The notes beneath the pieces are model-generated. The model did no database searches and was not told the origin of the DNA. It saw only the letters and a list, made by a program, of their open reading frames with translations. Position numbers and translations under genes: made by a program. A stretch of 64,000 nucleotides of DNA from Arthrobacter hankyongi (GTDB lineage Bacteria > Actinomycetota > Actinomycetes > Actinomycetales > Micrococcaceae): contig NZ_JAKLTQ010000024.1 of assembly GCF_022012395.1 (NCBI RefSeq), positions 1 to 64,000 of the forward strand. Direction: 5' to 3'. The number at the start of each line of letters is the position of its first letter. The stretch's first letter is position 1. Shown piece by piece: positions 55,896-64,000 of the stretch.

Positions 55896-57605
55896 TTAGG
55901 ACCAGAGAGCTTTCGGTGTCGAAACCGCCTCGGACTCTTCCAAGGTCCGGGTCCCGGACCCGCGCGCCTCCGGCCGGTCCGCGCCGATGGCGGCAGCAGA
56001 CGCAGCGGTGTGCCAGTAGCGGTTTCGTCGGCGGCGCCTGCGTGGATCCACGCAGGCCGGCGGGATGAACCACGGTACACCGTCCTCGACCACGATGTCC
56101 CAGTCCCCCTCGTCGATCAGGTCATGGTGGAAGATACAGAGGAGGCAGCCGTTGGAAGCCTTGGTCTTCCCGCCCCGCCACCAGGGGACGATGTGGTGGG
56201 CTTCGGTCCAGACGGCGGGCATGGTACAGCCGGGGAACGCGCAGCCCCTATCCCGCGCCACCAGTGCCCGGCGGATTGCCGGCGGAAAAAAACGGTTCGC
56301 GCGGCCCACATCGAGGACTTCACCGGATGAGCCCAGCACCACCGGGATGATGTCCGCATCGCAGGCCAGCTTCCGCACCGTCCTGGGATTGACCGGCGCA
56401 CCGAAGACCGGATATGCGGCTCCGGCTACTTCTCCGGCTAATTCCCGGTAACCGATCGTGACCATCACCTGCGCCTTGTGACCGCCGGTGGCCGGCAGTT
56501 TGTCCGCTGCGAGCGCGATCCGGCACCCGGCGACCAGTCCGGCCAGCCGCTTTTGCGCAAAGGACCGCGGGTCCGGCTCCGGCTCGTCGAGGCAGCCGTC
56601 CGGCGACACCGCCAAAGAATCCGGTCCGGCTGACTGACCATCCGCAATGGTCAACGGGATGCCCGGTCCGGCTGACGAGGCGGTACCGTTACCATCGGTC
56701 GGATTCCCGGGGAGGAGCCGCGGATTCGTGGCAGAATTCATGACCGTCTGCAACGTCTGGAACTGGGCGTCGTCCGCTGCCAGGGTCAAGTAGTGCAGCC
56801 CGCCGCGGCGGCCGCGGTAGAAAACCCCCTGCTTAGCCTGCAGGGCCGCTTCCGAGGGTGCCGTTCCGTCCTGGTCCGCCGCTGCTTCCCACATGGCGGC
56901 GACCTGGGCCAGCACATCCTGGCTGTCCTCCATGGCCTGGGCCACCAGTGCCTGCTCCATCGGCGCAACCGCTTCCAGTCCGGCTGCCGGGCGCACCCGG
57001 GCCACCGAGCCGACGATAAGCGCCGCAGCCCGTGCTGACACCTTCCCCTCGGCCAGGGCCTCTCCAAGCACGGGCAACGCCACCGTGCCCTGCTCCCCGG
57101 TGGGCAGCCGTCTCGCCAGCACTGCCTGGCCGGTCCTGATCCGGCATTTGGCCTCGCCCACCGTGATCCGCAGCCTGCTGGCCAGATACTCCGCGTTGGT
57201 GCGGAACGACGTGCCCCGCTTGGCTTTGCCGTTCCTAGCAGTCGTGGCGGGACGAGCGAAGGTATCGGCCGGGTCGGCCCATTTAGCCTCACCGGTCACC
57301 GCTCCCACGGTCACTGTGGCGTCGCTGGGCGCCGCATCCGCGGCAGCGACCGACTCCGCCCCGAACAGGTCGTCCCGCTCGCCCACACGGGCAACATCCG
57401 CATGCTCCACCGCCCACGCCCCGGCCACTTGGAAGTAGCCCACAACACGTGAGATCTGCTCGACCGACGCCACCACTGCTGCGATCCGGCCGGGTGGGAG
57501 GTGGCCCATTTCCGTGACGAATGATTCGGACACAGCGGTGATCTCGGCGCATATCCGGTTCAGGGATGCGAGCGCCGCATCAGGATCCAGTGCCGAGATG
57601 GTCAT
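55896..57605 (-). CDS. HNH endonuclease of the DUF222 (13E12 repeat) family
   Basis: A 569-residue protein. An N-terminal DUF222 region (FVTEMGHLPPGRIAAVVASV, RLRITVGEAKCRIRTGQAVL, GLHYLTLAADDAQFQTLQTV) is followed by a C-terminal HNH domain: zinc CAFPGC, catalytic EAHHIVPW, then LCIFHHDLIDEG. Many actinobacterial genomes have dozens of such genes. The function is unproven, and some behave like mobile-element or DNA-damage nucleases. Its 3' end lies only about 15 bases from the ileS T-box leader, so the ileS promoter must sit inside this gene. Confidence 0.93.
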   Translation of the reverse strand: MTISALDPDAALASLNRICAEITAVSESFVTEMGHLPPGRIAAVVASVEQISRVVGYFQVAGAWAVEHADVARVGERDDLFGAESVAAADAAPSDATVTVGAVTGEAKWADPADTFARPATTARNGKAKRGTSFRTNAEYLASRLRITVGEAKCRIRTGQAVLARRLPTGEQGTVALPVLGEALAEGKVSARAAALIVGSVARVRPAAGLEAVAPMEQALVAQAMEDSQDVLAQVAAMWEAAADQDGTAPSEAALQAKQGVFYRGRRGGLHYLTLAADDAQFQTLQTVMNSATNPRLLPGNPTDGNGTASSAGPGIPLTIADGQSAGPDSLAVSPDGCLDEPEPDPRSFAQKRLAGLVAGCRIALAADKLPATGGHKAQVMVTIGYRELAGEVAGAAYPVFGAPVNPRTVRKLACDADIIPVVLGSSGEVLDVGRANRFFPPAIRRALVARDRGCAFPGCTMPAVWTEAHHIVPWWRGGKTKASNGCLLCIFHHDLIDEGDWDIVVEDGVPWFIPPACVDPRRRRRRNRYWHTAASAAAIGADRPEARGSGTRTLEESEAVSTPKALWS

Positions 57606-57768
57606 GACCCCAGCCTATTTCGAAGATAGATTCGAATCGATGGGGGCAAGGCCGTCTGCGGATAAGCAGCGCGGCGCGGGGCGCTGTGTAGGACGAGTCG
57701 GGCCGCAGCCCGGCAGGAGAACCGCTCCGCGGCCGGCTGCCGGGGCCGCCAAGATGTGCTGCTAAGCC

Positions 57769-58512
57769 CTAGCGGCGGATGACCTTGTGCGCGGCAGCCT
57801 GGGCCACCGGGCGGATGACGATCTGGTCCAGGTTCACATGGTGGGGCAGGTTCAGCGAATAGGCCACCACATCGGCCACATCCTCGGCCAGCAGCGGCTT
57901 CTCCACGCCCGCATAGACTTCGTCCGCAGCCTCCTTGTCCCCGCCCAGCCGGTTCAGCGAGAATTCCTCGGTGTGGACCAGTCCGGGGGCGATTTCGATG
58001 ACACGCACGTTGTGCTCGGCTTCCTCCAGCCGCAGCGTGCCGGCCATCGAATGCTCGGCGAACTTGGCTGCGACGTAGCCGCCGCCGCCCTCATAAGGCA
58101 CCAGTCCCGCAGTGGAGGTCAGCAGCACCACCGATCCCTCGCCGTTTTCCCGCAGCGCCGGCAGGAAGCCCTGGATCATCCGCAGGGTGCCGAGCACGTT
58201 GACGTCGTACATCTTCTCCCAGTCGGCAAGCTTGCCGTCCTGGATGGAATCGACCCCGAAAGCGCCCCCGGCAATATTGACCACTGCGTCCACTCCCCCG
58301 CCGGCGAGCACCTCGTCCACCAGGCCGGAAACGGCGTCGGAATCCGTCACATCGACGGTGAAGGGCACCGCACCGGTCTCATCGGCCAACTGCTGGAGCA
58401 GTTGCTCGCGGCGGGCAACGGCGGCGACCTCCCATCCGCTTTTGCGCAGCGCCCGCACGGTGGCGGCGCCGATGCCTGAACTCGCTCCGGTAACTACTGC
58501 TCGCTTGGTCAT
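57769..58512 (-). CDS. short-chain dehydrogenase
   Basis: A 247-residue SDR with TGASSGIGAATVRAL near residue 8, NIAGGA, a serine in LLTSTAGLV and the YVAAK active-site pair. The specificity of the NADP-binding loop (AVARREQLLQQL) suggests NADPH. The frame is open upstream, but the ATG at 58512 (GGGATCC before it) is the true start. It lies 23 bases after the DUF488 gene, the same transcript. The substrate is unknown. Confidence 0.9.
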   Translation of the reverse strand: MTKRAVVTGASSGIGAATVRALRKSGWEVAAVARREQLLQQLADETGAVPFTVDVTDSDAVSGLVDEVLAGGGVDAVVNIAGGAFGVDSIQDGKLADWEKMYDVNVLGTLRMIQGFLPALRENGEGSVVLLTSTAGLVPYEGGGGYVAAKFAEHSMAGTLRLEEAEHNVRVIEIAPGLVHTEEFSLNRLGGDKEAADEVYAGVEKPLLAEDVADVVAYSLNLPHHVNLDQIVIRPVAQAAAHKVIRR

Positions 58513-58535
58513 GGATCCCAGCCTAACGTTCCCGG

Positions 58536-58907
58536 TTACTGTCCGGGGCCGCTCTCCAGGCGCTCCCGCAGATAGTCGCGCAGCACCACCGCGTGGTTGT
58601 GCTGCAGGTCCTTGGCGGCATATAGCAGCGTGAGGGTGCCGTGTTCGCCGGCCAGGTCCAGCGCCTGTGCCACGGCCTCCGAGTGGTCCAGTTCCGCGCG
58701 GTACGCCTGGGTGAAGGACTCGAACCTGTCCGGCATATGGCCGAATTCGGTGCGCAGCTGTGCCGAGGGGGCAATCTCCTTGAGCCAGAGGTCCAGCCGG
58801 GCAGCTTCCTTGGTCACTCCGCGCGGCCACAGCCTGTCCACCAGGATGCGGCAGCCGTCCTGGGCCACGGGCTCGTCGTAGATGCGCTTGGTCCGAATGT
58901 CCGGCAT
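58536..58907 (-). CDS. DUF488-family protein
   Basis: A protein of about 123 residues with RTKRIYDEPVAQDGCRILVD and RLWPRGVTKEAARLDLWLK, then GTLTLLYAAKDLQHNHAVVL. This is the classic DUF488 pattern (YeaO-like), a small protein family of uncertain role. The ATG at 58907 is preferred as families begin with this strand; ATG 58916 and a GTG at 58946 are in frame. No strong ribosome site distinguishes them. Confidence 0.85.
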   Translation of the reverse strand: MPDIRTKRIYDEPVAQDGCRILVDRLWPRGVTKEAARLDLWLKEIAPSAQLRTEFGHMPDRFESFTQAYRAELDHSEAVAQALDLAGEHGTLTLLYAAKDLQHNHAVVLRDYLRERLESGPGQ

Positions 58908-59089
58908 GACCCGCATCGTACGCCATGATGCCAGCTGCCCGTCCACGGGCGTTTGCCCCGCGTTGGGCGAGTCGCCATGAGTGCGTCCAACCCCAGTGGC
59001 CTGCAGCTGGTTAATCGTTTACTCCGGTCCGCGAGGGTGCATTTGGCGGGCCTGAACCGTCCGCCAAACCACTCGACCGGAGGTTCATC

Positions 59090-60919
59090 GTGCAATCGAT
59101 CACCAAACAGTCCACATCCCCCTCTGCCCGGCCTGCCCGCCTGACCGCCAGCACCCTGGCGCTGATCTTCGGCGGCACTCTGCTGGCGCCGGCCGCTATC
59201 GCAGTGCCCGACCGCGGCCCCGCCGACACCGGTTGGGCCGCAACGGCCTACCGCGGCCACGTCGATGTCGTCGAAGGGCCGGACAGCGACCAGCACACCA
59301 TCGACGGCGTCGTCTTCGACGACACGAACAAGAACTCGAAACAAGACCGCCAGGAGCGCGGCCTGGCCGGGGTGACCGTGTCCAACGGACGCGACGTCAC
59401 CACTACGGACAGCCGCGGCCGGTACGAACTGCCGGCATTCGACAACATGACCGTCTTCGCCACCCAGCCCCGCGGCTACCAGGTGCCGGTCGACGAGGAC
59501 AACGTCGCCCAGTTCTTCTACCACCACCTGCCCGAGGGCTCGCCGGAACTGCGCCACGGCGGCATCGCCCCCACCGGCGCACTGCCGCAGGCCGTGAACT
59601 TCCCGCTGGCCAAGAGCAAGCTGACCCAGTCGCCCGAGCAGCACTGCCTGATCGGCGGCGATGTCCAGACCTACAACCAGGACGAGGTCGAATACGCCCG
59701 CGCCGGCGCCTTCGCCGACCTGGCCGCCCGCGACGACTACGCCGGCTGCGGCGCCCTGTTCATCGGCGACGTCGTCGGCGATGACCTGTCGCTGTACCCG
59801 CAGACCCGGGAACTGGCCGGAATGCTCAACGGCCCGGCCCGCTTCCTGCCCGGCAACCACGACCTGGACTTCGACGCGGTCGACAGCGAACACACCTTTG
59901 ATACGTTCCGGGCCAAGCTGGGCCCGGAATACTACTCCTACGACGCAGGGAAGGCGCACGTCGTCGCGCTGAACACCGTCGAGTACCCGGCCAAGCAGCC
60001 GGCCGCCAAGGGCGACTACACCGGCTCGCTGGACGAAAAGCAGCTCGAATGGCTGCGCAACGACATCGCCCGGGTGCCGAAGAACCAGCTGATCGTCCTG
60101 GCCGCGCACATCCCGCTGCTGGACTACGCCGACCAGGGCAGCTCCAAGCACCAGGTGGCGCAGGTCAAGGAGATCTACGAGATCCTCGAGGGCCGCAAGG
60201 TCGTGGCCCTGGGCGGACACACCCACAGCATCGAGAACCTGCGCCAAGGCGACTCGCTGGCCGGCTGGTCCAACCTCTTCGGCGTCGACGGCCTGCCCTT
60301 CACGCACATCACCGCCGGCGCGATCTCCGGCGACTGGTACTCCGGCCAGGACCTCGCCGCAGGCTACCCGCTCGCCGTACAGCGCGACGGCGGCCTGCCG
60401 GGCGTGCTGACCCTGGACATCAAGAACACCGAGTTCAAGGAGCGTTTCAACGTCCGCGGCGAAGATGACTCGCTGCAAATGGCCCTAGGCCTGAACACGC
60501 CCCGGTACCGTACCTGGTATGCCGAGAACGTGGCTAGGAAGGGTTCCGCCCCCAAATTCCCCGATCCGCTCGTGGTCTCCCAGGCCGACCTCGCCGAGAC
60601 CACCTGGCTGACGACCAACTTCTGGATGGGCAGTACCGGTTCCACCGTCAAGGTCACCCTCGACGGCGAAACCACCGAGGCAGTCCGCACCCAGCAGATG
60701 CGGGGCGAGGGCCAGTTCGTCGGCGCCGAGTGGTCCGACCCGGCGGCCGTGCAGGAGCAGTTGGTCCACGGCGGCAGCCTGGCCGACCGCTCGATGCACC
60801 TGTGGCGGCTGGAGCTGCCCGCCGGCCTCGCCGTCGGCGAGCACACCGCCAAGGTCACCGCTACCGATGTCCATGGCCGCGAGTTCACCGAAACCCTGAC
60901 CTTCCGGGTCGCGGAGTAG
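59090..60919 (+). CDS. secreted calcineurin-like metallophosphoesterase with an N-terminal SdrD-B-like domain
   Basis: A 609-residue exported protein. It has a signal peptide ending at about APAAIA-V (residue 38), a carboxypeptidase-regulatory/SdrD B-like domain (GVVFDDTNKNSKQDRQERGL, DSRGRYELPAF; residues of about 70-125), then a phosphoesterase domain with GGDVQTYN, IGDVVGDDL, PGNHDLDFD, AAHIPLLD and GGHTHSIENL. A C-terminal beta-rich domain of about 110 residues follows. GGAGG lies seven bases upstream of the GTG start. The substrate is unknown; it may be anchored to or act on cell-surface phosphates. Confidence 0.9.
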   Translation: MQSITKQSTSPSARPARLTASTLALIFGGTLLAPAAIAVPDRGPADTGWAATAYRGHVDVVEGPDSDQHTIDGVVFDDTNKNSKQDRQERGLAGVTVSNGRDVTTTDSRGRYELPAFDNMTVFATQPRGYQVPVDEDNVAQFFYHHLPEGSPELRHGGIAPTGALPQAVNFPLAKSKLTQSPEQHCLIGGDVQTYNQDEVEYARAGAFADLAARDDYAGCGALFIGDVVGDDLSLYPQTRELAGMLNGPARFLPGNHDLDFDAVDSEHTFDTFRAKLGPEYYSYDAGKAHVVALNTVEYPAKQPAAKGDYTGSLDEKQLEWLRNDIARVPKNQLIVLAAHIPLLDYADQGSSKHQVAQVKEIYEILEGRKVVALGGHTHSIENLRQGDSLAGWSNLFGVDGLPFTHITAGAISGDWYSGQDLAAGYPLAVQRDGGLPGVLTLDIKNTEFKERFNVRGEDDSLQMALGLNTPRYRTWYAENVARKGSAPKFPDPLVVSQADLAETTWLTTNFWMGSTGSTVKVTLDGETTEAVRTQQMRGEGQFVGAEWSDPAAVQEQLVHGGSLADRSMHLWRLELPAGLAVGEHTAKVTATDVHGREFTETLTFRVAE

Positions 60920-61067
60920 TCCCACCGCTGTAGCCGCATCCAGACGGAACCGTTTTGATGGTGCCGGTGCCTGCCCAGCCGACCAGACTCGGGCGGGTGC
61001 CGGCACCGCGCGTCCGGCCGGAGGGCCGATGCGATCCCGGCCGGTGCTGCATGAAAGAATGACCCTT

Positions 61068-63683
61068 ATGGCAGAACATGATCCGGGCACAGACACGCCC
61101 GTTACCGTAAACGTTCCCGACAAACCCGCTTTGGAGGGCCTCGAGGACATCCACTCCAAGCGCTGGCGGGAGCAAGGCACCTACGCCTTCGATCCGGACA
61201 CCATCCGCAGCGAGGTCTACTCGATCGACACTCCCCCGCCCACCGCTTCCGGCTCGCTGCATGTGGGCCACATGTTCTCCTACACCCAGACCGACGTCCT
61301 GGCCCGCTATCAGCGCATGCAGGGCAAGAACGTGTTCTACCCGATGGGCTGGGACGACAATGGCCTGCCCACCGAACGCCGGGTGCAGAACTACTACGGC
61401 GTGCGCTGCGATCCGTCCGTGGCATACGACCCCGGCTACCGTCCGCCGGCCACGCCGGCGAAGAACCAGCGCGATTTCGACGTCGTTTCGCGCCGCAACT
61501 TCATCGAACTCTGCGAGGAACTGGCCTCGGAAGACGAAAAGGTCTTCGAGAACCTGTTCACTACCCTGGGCCTGTCGGTGGACTGGAATCTGACCTACCG
61601 GACCATCGACGACGCCTCACGCGCCGTGTCCCAGCGCGCGTTCCTGGCCAATCTGTCCGCCGGGGACGCGTACCTGGCCGAAGCCCCGACGCTGTGGGAT
61701 GTCACCTTCCGCACCGCCGTCGCACAGGCCGAGCTGGAAGACCGCGAAATGCCGGGCGCCTACTACCGCTACGGCTTCAACACCCCCGACGGCGGCAAGG
61801 TCTACATCGAGACCACCCGGCCGGAACTGCTGCCCGCCTGTGTGGCGCTGGTGGCGCACCCCGACGACGAACGGTACCAGCCGCTGTTCGGCACCAAGGT
61901 CACTTCGCCGCTGTTCGGCGTCGAGGTGGAGGTCAAGGCGCACCCGCTCGCCAAGCCCGACAAGGGCGCCGGCATCGCCATGGTGTGTACGTTCGGCGAC
62001 CTGACCGACGTGACCTGGTGGCGCGAGCTGCAGCTGCCCACCCGCGCCATCGTGGGCCGCGACGGCCGCATCATTGCCGAGACCCCCGAGTGGATCACCA
62101 GCGACGAGGGCCAGGCGAACTACGCCGAACTCGCCGGCAAGACGGTCTTTTCCGCCAAGGAAAAGGTGGTGGAGCTACTCGGTGCCGCCGGCGAGCTGGA
62201 CGGCGCACCGAAGACCATGATGCACCCGGTCAACTTCTACGAGAAGGGTGACAAGCCGCTGGAGGTCGTCACCTCCCGCCAGTGGTACATCCGCAACGGC
62301 GGCCGCGACGAGGAACGCCGGAACCGGCTGATCGGCCGCGGCCGGGAGATCGAGTTCCATCCCTCATTCATGCGTTCGCGCTATGAGAACTGGATCGAAG
62401 GCCTCAACGGCGACTGGCTGATTTCCCGCCAGCGCTTCTTCGGTGTGCCGATTCCGGTCTGGTATCCGCTGGATGCTGCCGGCGAGCCGGACTACGAGCA
62501 CCCGATCCTGCCGACCGACCAGATGCTGCCGGTGGACCCGGCCGCCGAGCCGGCACCGGGCTACGACGAGGCCCGGCGCGGCGTGCCCGGTGGATTCATG
62601 GGCGACGCCGATGTACTCGACACCTGGGCCACGTCCTCGCTGACCCCGCAGATCGTGGGCCGGTGGAGCCGCGACCAGGAATTCTTCGGCAAGGTCTTCC
62701 CCTTCGACCTGAGGCCGCAGGGCCACGACATCATCAGGACCTGGCTGTTCTCCTCGGCAGTCCGGGCCGATGCGCTGCAGGACTGCGCCCCGTGGAAGCA
62801 TGCGGCGATCTCGGGCTGGATCCTGGATCCGGACCGTAAGAAGATGTCCAAGTCCAAGGGCAACGTAGTGGTTCCCACCGACGTCCTGGAACAGTTCGGC
62901 TCGGATGCCGTGCGCTACTGGGCGGCCTCGGCGAAGCTGGGCGCGGATACCGCCTACGAGGTGGCGCAGATGAAGATCGGCCGCCGCCTGGCCATCAAGC
63001 TGCTGAACGCGTCCAAGTTCGTGCTCAACCTGGGCGCCACCGAGGCCTCGGTGATCACGGGCGACGCCGCAGTGGTGACCAACGCACTGGACCTGTCCCT
63101 GCTCGGACAGCTGGCCGACGTGGTCGAGCAGTCCACGGCGGCCTTCGAGAACTACGACTACGCACGCGCCCTGCAGATCAGCGAGTCATTCTTCTGGTCC
63201 TTTACGGACAACTATGTGGAACTGGTCAAGGACCGTGCCTATGGTGCGGCCGGCGAGGCCGAGCAGGCTTCAGTGCTGGCCACCCTGGCCACCACGCTGG
63301 ACACGCTGCTGCGGCTGTTCGCCCCGTTCCTGCCGTTCGCAACGGAGGAGGTCTGGAGCTGGTGGCGAGCCGGTTCGGTGCACCGCACGCCATGGCCGAC
63401 GGCCGGGGCGCTGGCCGGGATCGCGGCGACGGCGGACAAGGACCTGCTGGGCACCGTGGGCCTGGCCCTCGGCGGGATCCGCAAGGCCAAGTCCGAGGCA
63501 AAGGTCAAACAGCGCACCGAGGTGCTCTCCGCCGTCGTCACGGCACCGGCGGCCCAGATCGCGCAGCTGCGGGCCGGCGAAGGCGACCTGAAGGCGGCCG
63601 GCAACGCCCGGGCGCTTTCGTTCGAGGAGTCCGACGGCGAGCTGACGGTCAAAAGCGTCGAACTCGCGCCCGCCGAAGCGTAG
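61068..63683 (+). CDS. valS: valyl-tRNA synthetase
   Basis: A 871-residue enzyme. The class I motifs are HVGH in TASGSLHVGHMFSYTQTDV and KMSKS in KKMSKSKGNVVVPTDV. An editing domain, the DVLDTWATSSLTPQI segment and a short anticodon-binding tail complete it. The ATG at 61068 (GMAEHDPG after it) is used, since the longer frame from 61029 adds unconserved residues. It is followed by two hairpin terminators. Confidence 0.97.
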   Translation: MAEHDPGTDTPVTVNVPDKPALEGLEDIHSKRWREQGTYAFDPDTIRSEVYSIDTPPPTASGSLHVGHMFSYTQTDVLARYQRMQGKNVFYPMGWDDNGLPTERRVQNYYGVRCDPSVAYDPGYRPPATPAKNQRDFDVVSRRNFIELCEELASEDEKVFENLFTTLGLSVDWNLTYRTIDDASRAVSQRAFLANLSAGDAYLAEAPTLWDVTFRTAVAQAELEDREMPGAYYRYGFNTPDGGKVYIETTRPELLPACVALVAHPDDERYQPLFGTKVTSPLFGVEVEVKAHPLAKPDKGAGIAMVCTFGDLTDVTWWRELQLPTRAIVGRDGRIIAETPEWITSDEGQANYAELAGKTVFSAKEKVVELLGAAGELDGAPKTMMHPVNFYEKGDKPLEVVTSRQWYIRNGGRDEERRNRLIGRGREIEFHPSFMRSRYENWIEGLNGDWLISRQRFFGVPIPVWYPLDAAGEPDYEHPILPTDQMLPVDPAAEPAPGYDEARRGVPGGFMGDADVLDTWATSSLTPQIVGRWSRDQEFFGKVFPFDLRPQGHDIIRTWLFSSAVRADALQDCAPWKHAAISGWILDPDRKKMSKSKGNVVVPTDVLEQFGSDAVRYWAASAKLGADTAYEVAQMKIGRRLAIKLLNASKFVLNLGATEASVITGDAAVVTNALDLSLLGQLADVVEQSTAAFENYDYARALQISESFFWSFTDNYVELVKDRAYGAAGEAEQASVLATLATTLDTLLRLFAPFLPFATEEVWSWWRAGSVHRTPWPTAGALAGIAATADKDLLGTVGLALGGIRKAKSEAKVKQRTEVLSAVVTAPAAQIAQLRAGEGDLKAAGNARALSFEESDGELTVKSVELAPAEA

Positions 63684-63690
63684 CCGGCCC

Positions 63691-63725
63691 GGAGGCCCGG
63701 GCAGACAGGTACCGCCCGGGCCTCC
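63691..63725 (+). terminator. terminator hairpin of valS, first
   Basis: GGAGGCCCGGGC and GCCCGGGCCTCC are perfect 12-base arms with an 11-base loop, eight bases after the valS stop codon. There is no T-run after it, so it may act together with the second hairpin. Confidence 0.75.
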
Positions 63726-63756
63726 ACGCCGCCACCGGGCGGGCCGTTAAATAGGG

Positions 63757-63792
63757 GAAGCCCCATCAGCGTTTAGCCGTTGGTGGGGCTTC
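63757..63792. terminator. second hairpin after valS
   Basis: GAAGCCCCA and TGGGGCTTC form a nine-base stem with an 18-base loop. It could terminate valS read-through or a minus-strand gene beyond the window. Confidence 0.55.
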
Positions 63793-64000
63793 GACTCTAT
63801 GATCCAAATGTGACGCTTTGGGTCTCGCGAACTCCTAGGATGTCAGGTCTTCCTAGTCTCGTCACTGACTGGCAGTTTGTGGAACTTGTCCACTACTTGT
63901 CACTGAATCTTTGGTGTTCGGTCCCGCATCTTTTGGGGGATGCGTAACTCCATATATACGCCCATGCAAGGCGACACGCCATAGCTGGACGCAAATTCTT
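63793..64000. other. window end, no gene seen
   Basis: About 200 bases after the second hairpin hold no credible open frame. Repeated short motifs TTGTCACTG-like and TCCTAGGA occur, but I assign no function. The window ends here, so a gene may begin just beyond. Confidence 0.35.

Overview
The window is a high-GC stretch of an actinobacterial chromosome. Arthrobacter or a close Micrococcaceae relative is the likeliest source: it carries the rne - rplU - rpmA - obg - proB - proA - nadD - rsfS order typical of actinobacteria, a T-box leader on ileS, an HNH/DUF222 endonuclease gene, class Ib nrdHIEF, SulP transporters and DUF4233/folC next to ileS. This assignment rests on gene content and codon bias; no marker gene such as 16S rRNA is present.

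Region 1 (1-6100, minus strand) is a catabolic operon whose order matches iacA-B-I-C-D-E-F, the indole-3-acetic acid (auxin) degradation cluster of proteobacteria. The next gene starts at base 30 and runs off the window. A PAS-domain histidine kinase (6110-7615) is divergent from it. Region 2 (7.6-11.8 kb) holds an MFS permease, pyruvate kinase and 6-phosphofructokinase. Region 3 (11.9-18.2 kb) is accessory. A decayed SDR/SorC gene pair comes first, then two divergent operons of Asp23/Gls24 envelope-stress proteins with their own ECF sigma factor. One Asp23 protein carries a zinc anti-sigma motif. The region ends in an AAA-ATPase remnant, a HicB-like fragment and two large hairpin repeats.

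Region 4 (18.2-22.4 kb) is nrdHIEF with candidate NrdR boxes. Region 5 (22.6-33.1 kb) has a LysR regulator, two tandem SulP transporters, a lipoprotein phosphoesterase, a small ABM monooxygenase-like protein, two serine hydrolases (one lacking its catalytic residues) and a DHA2 drug-type exporter. Region 6 (33.3-37.3 kb) has twin tRNA-Ala genes, rsfS, a long low-complexity membrane-anchored protein, nadD and a small membrane protein.

Region 7 (37.3-49 kb) is the proA-proB-obg-rpmA-rplU block and rne. A TPP-riboswitch-controlled thiM-thiE-thiD/tenA operon sits between rplU and rne. Region 8 (49.3-58.9 kb) has VKOR, ndk, DUF4233, folC, ileS with its T-box, the HNH endonuclease, an SDR and DUF488. 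Region 9 (59.1-63.7 kb) has a secreted phosphoesterase and valS, which is followed by terminators.

Most very long ORFs antisense to rne, ileS, proA/B and nrdE are GC-rich shadows and are not annotated.
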